A DNA stretch of 64,000 nt. It comes from Pantanalinema rosaneae (GTDB lineage Bacteria > Cyanobacteriota > Cyanobacteriia > Leptolyngbyales > Leptolyngbyaceae). Under the pieces are notes generated by a model. That model was not told the DNA's origin. It searched no databases and saw only the letters and a program-made list of their open reading frames with translations. Below are positions 34,672 through 42,542 of this stretch, one piece after another. The stretch spans positions 1 through 64,000 of the forward strand of contig NZ_JBLZFZ010000037.1 in NCBI RefSeq assembly GCF_050753385.1, written 5' to 3'. The position numbers were made by a program, and so were the translations under genes. Numbering within the stretch: the first letter of the stretch is position 1; each line of letters opens with the position of its first letter.

Positions 34672-34817
34672 AGGGGAGGCTGGAGTGACAAGAGGTGTGT
34701 TGGAACCGTCGTTTCACCTACCGTCAAAATTTCGCCAAAGCAAATTTGAGCAACAGGTTTATCTGTGGGCCAGGACATCAAGGAGAGGGCAGAGTTAAGA
34801 GGATTATCTATTGTCAT
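34668..34817 (-). CDS. 49-codon ORF coupled to the kinase; paralogue of the kinase C-terminal domain
   Basis: Starting at ATG 34817, this ORF encodes MTIDNPLNSALSLMSWPTDK and ends ...THLLSLQPPL. The stretch SWPTDKPVAQICFGEI aligns without gaps to TWPKDKMVAQIVFPQI in the kinase C-terminal domain (9 of 16 identical), and similarity continues over TTVPTHLLSL versus QSVPTVWVML. Its TGA overlaps the kinase ATG (ATGA), the layout of translational coupling. It may be a small partner/decoy of the kinase domain or the remnant of a partial duplication. Confidence 0.6.
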   Translation of the reverse strand: MTIDNPLNSALSLMSWPTDKPVAQICFGEILTVGETTVPTHLLSLQPPL

Positions 34818-35031
34818 ACAAGCAGCAGCAGTGAGAATCCTGACCCACAACAGATGGTTTTGTAAAGTTCACAGTCAGCGAACCTGAAGTAGTGAGATCC
34901 CCAGCACTCGATCAGATCTGCACAAATACATTAGCTTGAAGCTATTTTAGCGATTTTATGGCTTTCCCAGGATTGACCTAGGTGAACCATCTTGACTAAA
35001 ACAACCACTTCTGGACAACTGCACCCACTGT

Positions 35032-35481
35032 TCAAAGTTCCGGTTGGCGTTCTACCGTGGCTTCCATCGTACTGGTCAGGTAGTGTCCCGCCATGATGCC
35101 GCTCGAAAGATAGTATTTGTTATCCTCCAACCGATAAAGGGTTTCAAACCCACTTCGCCGTTGCCGATCGCCCAACACCCAATAGCGCTGTACGATCGTT
35201 TCCTGCGCTAACCAACCCTCACCCTCCACACGCCCTAATAGACTATGTTGCAGCACAAACGTATAGTGACGTTCCCCTGCATCCAATCGCCCCCGATATT
35301 GAAAGGAAATCTCCTCCCGATCGGCTCCCGGAAAGACTAACTTAGTTACCATTGTGAACCAATCATCCCGGCTCCATGCCACCAAAGTCTTTCCCTTCAC
35401 GGCAATTGGCATGCCATTACGCTCCAACCAATTACCTTGTAGCGTCCAACGTCCTGGCTGCATTAGAAAGGTATGAGCCAC
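35032..35481 (-). CDS. Uncharacterised protein, 149 aa
   Basis: I do not recognise a named family. The protein is soluble, without signal peptide, and rich in Trp, Arg and Tyr, with beta-strand-like alternation: RWTLQGNWLERNG, ISFQYRGRLDAGERHYTFVLQHS, QRYWVLGDRQRRSGFETLYR and YYLSSGIMAGHYL. This pattern suggests a small beta-barrel of lipocalin or similar type, possibly a ligand-binding domain; that is inference. It is a single gene between the kinase and anmK, all on the minus strand, with about 65 bp to anmK. Confidence 0.75.
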   Translation of the reverse strand: MAHTFLMQPGRWTLQGNWLERNGMPIAVKGKTLVAWSRDDWFTMVTKLVFPGADREEISFQYRGRLDAGERHYTFVLQHSLLGRVEGEGWLAQETIVQRYWVLGDRQRRSGFETLYRLEDNKYYLSSGIMAGHYLTSTMEATVERQPEL

Positions 35482-35547
35482 AGCATTAACCCTTATCTCA
35501 TTAGCTCATTGCCGTCTGGGTCTGAGCGGTACTTCATGCTATCACGC

Positions 35548-36762
35548 TTAGGAGAAGGGAGTCCCGTGAATTTCCCCTAAAAGCACAGGTGTGGTGGCAC
35601 CCGTCACCTCCGGCAAATTACCAGGAATGCCCTGTTGCCGCCAGTATGCTAACACAGCAAAGGCGATCGCCTCTTTGAAATCTGCATTGACACCAGCATC
35701 GTCGGTCGTTAAAACTGACACCTCCCCTAATGTAGCCTGGAGTCGGTGTTTCAGATAGTGATTTTTGCTGCCACCCCCACACAGCAACACCTGATCGGGC
35801 AACTGTGGCAAGAAGGTGCGGTAGCTATGGGCGATCGAGGCAACCGTGAACTCCGTCAACGTCGCCAGAAAATCCGCTGCACTCAACGATCGATCTGCCG
35901 CCTCTGCCCAACATTGTTGTAAATAGGCGACCCCAAACAACTCCCGTCCCGTAGATTTTGGAGGGGGTTGATGGAAAAACGGCTGCTGCAACCACTGTGC
36001 TACTAGCTCCTGACAGGGTGTTCCCGTTGCCGCCCAGGCTCCATCCCGATCGTAGGTCTGCGCTCCCCCCGACAACTGCTGCACCGCCAGATCAACTAGC
36101 ACATTCCCTGGCCCCGTATCCCAACCCAATACAAAGGACGATCGCCCATTTTTCCCATCTCCCCATCTCTCCATCTCCCCATCTCCCCGACCTCTGGCTG
36201 GCAAATACGCCACATTCCCAATTCCGCCCAAGTTCTGCACACAACGGTTCAACGTCGGGTGAGTCAATACAGCCAGATCCACAGCCGGGACTAACGGCGC
36301 ACCCTCCCCTCCCGCCGCAATGTCCGCTTGACGAAAGTTGCTGACCGTAGGGACTCCAGTCAGGTAAGCGATCGCATCTCCCCGTCCCAATTGCAGACTG
36401 TAACCTAATGCCGCCCGATCGCCCCAGGTTCCGGTAGCTCCCGTTTTATCCGGTGGACGATGAAACACCGTTTGACCATGCGACCCAATTAAATCCGCCG
36501 GGGGATGCCCGATTTGGAGAGCGATCGCCGCCTGGGCAAATTGTTGGGCAATGTCATCGTCCAGGGTCGCTAACTCTGCCATCGACAATGCAGATCCCTC
36601 ACAAACCGCTAGAATCCGCTCTCGTAAACTGGCAGGGTAGGGATAGGTAGCCCCTGCCACTAAGTGAACCTGCAAGTCCTCTTGCCGCCCCTCAATTTTG
36701 ACTAAGGCAGCATCAATACCGTCTACGGATGTCCCGCTAATCAGACCAATCACATACATCAT
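35548..36762 (-). CDS. anmK: Anhydro-N-acetylmuramic acid kinase
   Basis: The 404-residue enzyme phosphorylates and opens 1,6-anhydro-MurNAc during peptidoglycan recycling. Motifs are MYVIGLISGTSVDGIDAAL (ATP-binding start), IGSHGQTVFH with the catalytic region, NLGGIGNVAYLP, GWDTGPGNVLVD and LLCGGGSKNHYL. A Gly/Asp/Arg insertion of about 17 residues (about 190-205) encoded by a GGGGAGAT repeat interrupts the region after NVAYLPA. The ATG pair at 36762/36759 fits the family start; an ATG at 36813 would add 17 residues. Confidence 0.95.
   Translation of the reverse strand: MMYVIGLISGTSVDGIDAALVKIEGRQEDLQVHLVAGATYPYPASLRERILAVCEGSALSMAELATLDDDIAQQFAQAAIALQIGHPPADLIGSHGQTVFHRPPDKTGATGTWGDRAALGYSLQLGRGDAIAYLTGVPTVSNFRQADIAAGGEGAPLVPAVDLAVLTHPTLNRCVQNLGGIGNVAYLPARGRGDGEMERWGDGKNGRSSFVLGWDTGPGNVLVDLAVQQLSGGAQTYDRDGAWAATGTPCQELVAQWLQQPFFHQPPPKSTGRELFGVAYLQQCWAEAADRSLSAADFLATLTEFTVASIAHSYRTFLPQLPDQVLLCGGGSKNHYLKHRLQATLGEVSVLTTDDAGVNADFKEAIAFAVLAYWRQQGIPGNLPEVTGATTPVLLGEIHGTPFS
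36154..36191. repeat. CCCCATCT minisatellite inside anmK
   Basis: About five CCCCATCT/CTCCATCT units (GGGGAGAT on the coding strand) lie within anmK and are translated in frame into GRGDGEMERWGDG. The repeat adds a low-complexity surface segment absent from typical AnmK proteins. Confidence 0.85.
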
Positions 36763-36930
36763 GTTTATGGGCGATCGCCGTTCCTCAAGAAACTTTTTGT
36801 TTTTATAGAACATTTGTTCTAATTGTGCTATCTATATAGAGAAAAGATAGCGAACTTTCCGTCCATCACGGCTTTAAAAGGCTACACTGAATCACGTTCT
36901 TTGCCCTGCCCAGACCCCCATTAAACGCCT

Positions 36931-39900
36931 GTGTATATTAAGCGTCTGGAACTGACTAACTTCAAATCCTTCGGTGGCACCACACCGATCCCTTTATTGA
37001 CGGGGTTTACCGTCGTTTCCGGGCCCAATGGCTCCGGCAAGTCAAATTTAATTGACGCGCTCCTGTTTTGTCTAGGATTAGCAGGTTCCAAAGGGATGCG
37101 GGCAGAACGCTTACCCGATCTAGTGAATCACACCCAAAGTACCCGCAATCGATCGACGGTAGAAGCCAGCGTCACCGTGACGTTTGAACTGGAAGCAGCG
37201 GAGATTCAGGCATGGGAGGCAGCCGCCGCAGAGGAGCAGGGGAGTCAAGGTCAGGCAAATGGGGCAGATGGGGCAGATGAGAAAGATGAGGGAAATGGGG
37301 CAGATGAGGCAGCAAAGGGAGGAGCAGGCAAAAAATCGGCGGCGACGCTAACCTTACATCCCACTAAGGAATGGAGTGTGACGCGGAAACTGCGGGTGAC
37401 ACAGCAGGGCACCTATACCTCGAACTACTACATTAATGGCGAAGCCTGTACCCTGACTGAGTTACATGAGGCATTGAATCGGCTGCGGATTTATCCCGAA
37501 GGCTATAACGTCGTGTTGCAAGGGGATGTCACCCGGATTATTTCCATGAACCCCCGAGAGCGACGGGAGATTATTGACGAATTGGCTGGAGTTGCTGCCT
37601 TCGATCGCAAGATTGATCAAGCTAAGGAAAAGCTGGATGCAGTCAAAGATCGGGAAGATCGCTATCACATTGTCGAAAAAGAACTGATCGATCAGCGCGA
37701 TCGACTGGCACAGGATCGGCTGAAGGCAGAAAAATATCAAAAATTGCGGGCGGAACTTCAGACTAAAGAACAGTGGGAACAGGTGATCCGCTATCGGCAG
37801 TCTGCCCAAGGTGCCGAGCAACTCCAAGCCCAGATTGTGGCAGATGAGCAGGCGATCGCCCAGTTAACCGAGCAATTAACCCTGATCGCCACGCAAATTC
37901 AGCAAACTTCCAGTGAACTAGACCAACTAAATGCCCATGTGAAAGCCTTGGGCGAAGAGGAGTTATTAGCGTTCCAAGCCACGCTTGCCACCCGTGAAGC
38001 CGAACTGCGACAACTCCAACGCCAGGAACAGGATTTACAAACGCGCAGCCGGGAACTCACTGCCAATCTGACCCGTACCCAGCAAGAAATTCAGGAACAG
38101 CAGCAAGCCCTGACCACCGTGGCCCAAGCGCATCAAGCGATCGAAACTCAGGAAATCGCCAGCCTGCGTCAAGCCCGTGATCGGGCACAACAGGAACTGG
38201 AGCAAAACCGAGATGCCGCCAATACCTCCGCCGCCAGTGCCGAAGCCTGGGTACAGGAACAAACCACCCTCCGCCATCACATCGATAGTTTGCAAGCGAC
38301 TCTAGAACCACAACGGACAGAGCAAGCTCGATTACGGGAACGCACAGAGCAACTCGATCGACAAATTCAGGAGCAAACGCAAGCCCAACACACGCTCGAA
38401 CAGCAGCTAGCCGATAAACAAACTCAATATCAAGCCGTTACAGCCACCCTGGCAGCGAGTACCCAACAGGTGCAATCTCTCGCGGCAGCAGTCGCAGCGG
38501 CAGAGCAAGAATTCAGTATGCAACAGGACACCCAAACCCGGTTGTTAGCGGAACAGCGCGAGAAACAACGACGACTGGATAAATTGGAAGCCCAAAACCA
38601 GGCAATGCAGGAAGCTCAGGGCACCCATGCCACCCAAATCATTTTGCAAATGGGGTTATCCGGCGTATGTGGCTTAGTCGCCCAACTGGGACGAGTCGAT
38701 CCGCGCTATCAGCTTGCCCTGGAAACAGCCGCAGGAGCGCGGTTAGGGAATTTAGTGGTGGAAGATGACGCGATCGCTGCCGCCGCGATCGAAATCCTTA
38801 AACAACGACGCGCCGGACGAGCCACTTTTCTGCCTTTAAACAAGATTCAGGCAGGTCGCATTCCTAACGATTCGCGGATTCAGTCGCTGAATGGTTGTGT
38901 CGATTATGCCATCCATTTAATTGAATATGAACCTCGCTATCAGGACGTGTTCGCCTATGTGTTCGGCAACACGGTAGTCTTTGAAAACTTGAATGCTGCC
39001 CGTCGCCATCTGGGACAGTACCGGATTGTCACCCTAGACGGTGAGTTACTGGAAAGTAGCGGTGCGATGACGGGAGGTAGTTTCAGCCAACGTCAATCCC
39101 TGCACTTTGGTACTGCTGATGCCAGCGAATCGGCTGAAATCACGAGCCTGCGCGATCGCCTGCAAGAAATCGATCGCATCCTCACCCGGTGTGAAAACAG
39201 CATTGCCCGCGCCAGTCAACTGGTCAAACAGCGCACCCAAGAACTGCTGGAAGTACGGCAACACCACCGCGAAGCCCAACTGCAAGCCGATCAGCTTCAC
39301 AAGGATATTCAACGGTTACAAACCGAATTGACTCAAGTTCAAACCCAACTTCAACAGCATACTCAAGAACTCAGCACTGCCCACGATCGCCTCCGGACGT
39401 TGGAAGCCACGATCCCCACGCAAACGACACAACTGCAACACCTGCGGCAAACTCTGGAGGATTTGGAGCAATCCCAAACCCATAGTGAATGGCAACAAAT
39501 TCAAGCCCAACTTCGGACTCAGGAAGCCGAGTTAAATCAGCGCGAGTTAGCCTTACGAACCGCCGAACAACGCCTGCAAGATTTAACCAATCAGCAGCAA
39601 CGGATTCAGGAGCGCATCCAGCAGGCTCACGATCGCTTGCAAGAATACCGCACTCAGCAAACGGCAGTCTTACATCAACAATCTGCCCTGACTGAACAAC
39701 AGGCAACGCTTCAGCACCAAATTCAAGCCACTCAGGCTCAACTCGCAGAACTTGAACAACGGCTAGGGACGGAAAAACAACAACGCGATCGCACCGAGCG
39801 GCAATTGCGAGAACAACAAACCCAGCAGCAACAGCAACAATGGCAACAGCAAAAGTTGCAGGAAACCCAGGCAGAACGCCGACAAACTCTGGTGGAATTG

Positions 39901-40638
39901 CAGGAACAACTAGCAGCCCAACGCTCCGAACTGCCGGATCCCCTGCCCACGATTCCGCCGGAAGCCGAGGCAAAAGATTTAGCCGCCCTGCAACACGAGC
40001 TACGATCGTTACAAAAGCGTTTACAGGCAATGGAACCTGTGAATATGTTGGCGCTGGAGGAATATGATCGCACCCAAACCCGCTTACAAGAACTGAGTGA
40101 CAAGCTAAAGACTCTGGAGGAAGAACGGACAGAGCTATTGCTGCGGATCGAAAACTTCACGACGCTACGGCAACGCGCCTTTAAGGAAGCCTTTGATGCC
40201 GTGGATGAAAACTTCCAGGCAATTTTCGCTACCCTGTCGGAAGGGGATGGACGGTTGCAACTGGATGATCCCCAGAATCCCTTTAATGGGGGGTTGAATC
40301 TGATTGCCCATCCTAAAGGCAAGCCGGTGCAACGTTTGGCATCTATGTCGGGAGGCGAAAAGTCCCTCACTGCTCTCAGCTTTATCTTTGCCTTGCAGCG
40401 CTACCGCCCCTCGCCGTTCTATGCCTTTGACGAAGTGGATATGTTTTTGGATGGGGCAAATGTGGAGCGATTAGCTAGAATGATCAAACAGCAATCTCGG
40501 CAAGCTCAATTTCTTGTGGTCAGTCTGCGCCGACCCATGATCGAATCGGCTGAACGGACGATCGGGGTGACTCAGGCTCGGGGAGCGTATACGCAGGTCT
40601 TGGGGATTGACTTAACCCCCCAAAGCGCCTCACTTTAA
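36931..40638 (+). CDS. smc: Chromosome segregation ATPase SMC
   Basis: The 1235-residue protein has the SMC layout: N-terminal Walker A (VVSGPNGSGKSNLIDALLF, about 30-48), a long Gln/Glu-rich coiled coil, a hinge at about 565-720 (GVCGLVAQLGRVDPRYQLALE), a returning coiled coil and a C-terminal ABC half with LASMSGGEKSLTALSFIFAL and Walker B YAFDEVDMFLDGAN. It organises and segregates the chromosome with ScpA/ScpB. A Gly/Ala/Asp/Glu-rich segment (about 95-135) in the N-terminal head is encoded by a GGGGCAGAT repeat. The start is GTG at 36931. It is divergent from anmK. Confidence 0.97.
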   Translation: MYIKRLELTNFKSFGGTTPIPLLTGFTVVSGPNGSGKSNLIDALLFCLGLAGSKGMRAERLPDLVNHTQSTRNRSTVEASVTVTFELEAAEIQAWEAAAAEEQGSQGQANGADGADEKDEGNGADEAAKGGAGKKSAATLTLHPTKEWSVTRKLRVTQQGTYTSNYYINGEACTLTELHEALNRLRIYPEGYNVVLQGDVTRIISMNPRERREIIDELAGVAAFDRKIDQAKEKLDAVKDREDRYHIVEKELIDQRDRLAQDRLKAEKYQKLRAELQTKEQWEQVIRYRQSAQGAEQLQAQIVADEQAIAQLTEQLTLIATQIQQTSSELDQLNAHVKALGEEELLAFQATLATREAELRQLQRQEQDLQTRSRELTANLTRTQQEIQEQQQALTTVAQAHQAIETQEIASLRQARDRAQQELEQNRDAANTSAASAEAWVQEQTTLRHHIDSLQATLEPQRTEQARLRERTEQLDRQIQEQTQAQHTLEQQLADKQTQYQAVTATLAASTQQVQSLAAAVAAAEQEFSMQQDTQTRLLAEQREKQRRLDKLEAQNQAMQEAQGTHATQIILQMGLSGVCGLVAQLGRVDPRYQLALETAAGARLGNLVVEDDAIAAAAIEILKQRRAGRATFLPLNKIQAGRIPNDSRIQSLNGCVDYAIHLIEYEPRYQDVFAYVFGNTVVFENLNAARRHLGQYRIVTLDGELLESSGAMTGGSFSQRQSLHFGTADASESAEITSLRDRLQEIDRILTRCENSIARASQLVKQRTQELLEVRQHHREAQLQADQLHKDIQRLQTELTQVQTQLQQHTQELSTAHDRLRTLEATIPTQTTQLQHLRQTLEDLEQSQTHSEWQQIQAQLRTQEAELNQRELALRTAEQRLQDLTNQQQRIQERIQQAHDRLQEYRTQQTAVLHQQSALTEQQATLQHQIQATQAQLAELEQRLGTEKQQRDRTERQLREQQTQQQQQQWQQQKLQETQAERRQTLVELQEQLAAQRSELPDPLPTIPPEAEAKDLAALQHELRSLQKRLQAMEPVNMLALEEYDRTQTRLQELSDKLKTLEEERTELLLRIENFTTLRQRAFKEAFDAVDENFQAIFATLSEGDGRLQLDDPQNPFNGGLNLIAHPKGKPVQRLASMSGGEKSLTALSFIFALQRYRPSPFYAFDEVDMFLDGANVERLARMIKQQSRQAQFLVVSLRRPMIESAERTIGVTQARGAYTQVLGIDLTPQSASL
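37258..37311. repeat. GGGGCAGAT minisatellite inside smc
   Basis: AATGGGGCAGATGGGGCAGA and related units repeat about five times in frame, encoding ANGADGADEKDEGNGADEA. The insertion is in the head domain before the strand LTLHPTKEWSVTRKLRV. Confidence 0.85.
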
Positions 40639-40873
40639 AAATAGTTGTGGCAGAGTTCGGTCATCCGTATTTCGCCCATTGCCCCTGACTTTAATTCGTG
40701 TATAGGCTGGAAGTAGAAGTATCCCTATCATTGATTATTAGTTCCATCAGGTATCGGTTGCAAAACAGACAGGGTGATCGGCGATCGCCACTGGCTAACG
40801 ATAAACCGACGACAGCAAACAGCCGACATTTGATATAGTGATTCAGAATTCATAAAGCAGGATTCGGGACATA

Positions 40874-41860
40874 ATGGCATCTGAAGAAATCCGCCAACGC
40901 TCTGACTTTTTAGGCACTTTAGTCGTCACCCGCAACACGGGCAAAAAACTGGGTGTCGTCAGCCAGTTATGGGTCGATATTGATCAACAGGAAGTTGTTG
41001 CCCTGAGCCTCCGCCCCAATCTGCTTTATGGCACTCCCCAACCTATGCTACTGAGTAGTATTCGTCAAATTGGGGATGTAATTCTCGTCGATGATGAGGA
41101 TGTGATTGAGGATATTGATGTTGAGACATATACGAGTCTGATCAACTGTGAGGTGATTACTGAAACCGGAGATCTCCTCGGTAAGGTGAGAGGCTTTAAG
41201 TTTGATGTCGATACCGGCAAGCTGACTTCGCTGATTGTTGCGTCTTTAGGCGTACCTTTGATCCCCGATCAGGTCGTTAGCACGTATGAACTGTCGATCG
41301 ATCAGGTGGTCAGTAGTGGGCCCGATCGCTTGATTGTGTTTGAAGGCTCGGAAGAACGTTTAGTCCAACTCAGTGTCGGAGTTCTGGAGCGATTGGGCAT
41401 CGGCAGAGCCCCCTGGGAACGGGATGAGGAAGATGATTACGTGATTCCGGCACGTCCAGAGAATCAACTCCCGACTGGATTGCGTACCCCGGTCGCGACC
41501 CCCGTCCGCAAAACCGAACGCGTAGTTCAGGAAACCTGGGATGAGGATAACTGGGGCGAACCCGAACCCCGGCAACTCCAGCAACGACAGGCAGCCCCCC
41601 TGTATTACGATGACACCGATAAAGGCGATCGAGATAACTGGGACGAAACTAGCGGTCGGGATGACTACCGTTACGGTTCAGGCAATCAACCGTATGGCCC
41701 CGATGACTATACGGACGATTACGACGATCGCTACGATGACGAGTACGATGAGCTAGAGGAAGATGCCTGGGCAGACCAGGAACCGAGGACTTATCAAGCT
41801 CGGCGGGTGAATATTCCCGAAAAAACTAAAGCTCCAGAGTACGAAGAGGAAGGCTACTAA
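40874..41860 (+). CDS. PRC-barrel domain protein with acidic Tyr-rich tail
   Basis: The 328-residue protein has two PRC-barrel-like domains (about 8-85, SDFLGTLVVTRNTGKKLGVVSQLWVD; and about 88-175, INCEVITETGDLLGKVRGFKFDVD). A linker and a very acidic, Tyr/Arg-rich tail (about 235-328) follow. PRC barrels occur in photosynthetic reaction-centre subunit H and RNA-processing proteins and act as interaction modules. The SET-domain gene starts 3 bp after its stop, so the two are co-transcribed; the tail may be a partner or substrate region. Confidence 0.88.
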   Translation: MASEEIRQRSDFLGTLVVTRNTGKKLGVVSQLWVDIDQQEVVALSLRPNLLYGTPQPMLLSSIRQIGDVILVDDEDVIEDIDVETYTSLINCEVITETGDLLGKVRGFKFDVDTGKLTSLIVASLGVPLIPDQVVSTYELSIDQVVSSGPDRLIVFEGSEERLVQLSVGVLERLGIGRAPWERDEEDDYVIPARPENQLPTGLRTPVATPVRKTERVVQETWDEDNWGEPEPRQLQQRQAAPLYYDDTDKGDRDNWDETSGRDDYRYGSGNQPYGPDDYTDDYDDRYDDEYDELEEDAWADQEPRTYQARRVNIPEKTKAPEYEEEGY

Positions 41861-41862
41861 AC

Positions 41863-42474
41863 ATGATGCACCCACACACTGAACTCCGATTTATCAATGA
41901 TGCGATCGGATATGGTGTGTTTGCCACAAAATTCATTCCTCAAGGTACCATCACCTGGATTCTGGATGACTTAGATCAGAAGTTTGACGAAGCCTATGTG
42001 ATGTCACTTGATCCCCTATTGCGTGAGCATTTGATTAAATATTGCTTCCGCGACGAACAGGGGATCTACATCTTATGTTGGGATATTGCTCGGTACGTTA
42101 ACCATAGTTTTGATCCCAGCTTAATTGCCACTCCGTATAAGTTTGAGCTAGCCGCCAGGGATATTTACCCCGGTGATCAAATCACCGATGATTATGGCTA
42201 CTTCAATCTCGATAAACCGTTTTACTGCTTTCCAGAACCGGGCACTACTCGTACCAAAGTTATGCCCGATGATATCCTGAACTACTACCCAGAATGGGAT
42301 CGCAAAGCCGCAGAAGCGATGCGGTATTTTAATCAGGTGGAACAGCCGCTTCAGACCTTTATTCATCCCGACTATGTGGATAAAGTGGGAGCGATCGCCC
42401 AGGGTAGCGAAACCATGGATTCCATTTTATCGTGCTATTACGATCGCTCTGGTAAGTTAAAGGCAGCTAGTTGA
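41863..42474 (+). CDS. SET-domain protein (putative lysine methyltransferase)
   Basis: The 203-residue protein fits a minimal SET domain: GYGVFATKFIPQGTITWI at the N-terminus, the cofactor motif RYVNHSFDPS (NHS) in the middle and the YDYG-like catalytic motif ITDDYGYF near 115-122. A helical C-terminal tail follows (PEWDRKAAEAMRYF). SET proteins transfer methyl groups from SAM to lysine, on ribosomal or other proteins in bacteria. It is coupled to the PRC-barrel gene (3-bp gap), which may encode its partner or substrate; that is inference. Confidence 0.85.
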   Translation: MMHPHTELRFINDAIGYGVFATKFIPQGTITWILDDLDQKFDEAYVMSLDPLLREHLIKYCFRDEQGIYILCWDIARYVNHSFDPSLIATPYKFELAARDIYPGDQITDDYGYFNLDKPFYCFPEPGTTRTKVMPDDILNYYPEWDRKAAEAMRYFNQVEQPLQTFIHPDYVDKVGAIAQGSETMDSILSCYYDRSGKLKAAS

Positions 42475-42542
42475 ATTACTTTGGGCAGAAACGGGTATTT
42501 TACTGAGAGGGCTTCCCGACCATTCGTTCCTGGAGAATACAC

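Noticed and set aside
34294..34749. 151-codon plus-strand ORF opposite the Ser/Thr kinase
   Set aside because: Covers the kinase N-lobe in antisense and has no recognisable domain.
39371..40370. Long minus-strand ORFs (219 and 210 codons) opposite smc
   Set aside because: Antisense shadows of the Gln/Glu-rich coiled coil; one is a Ser/Cys-rich nonsense composition.
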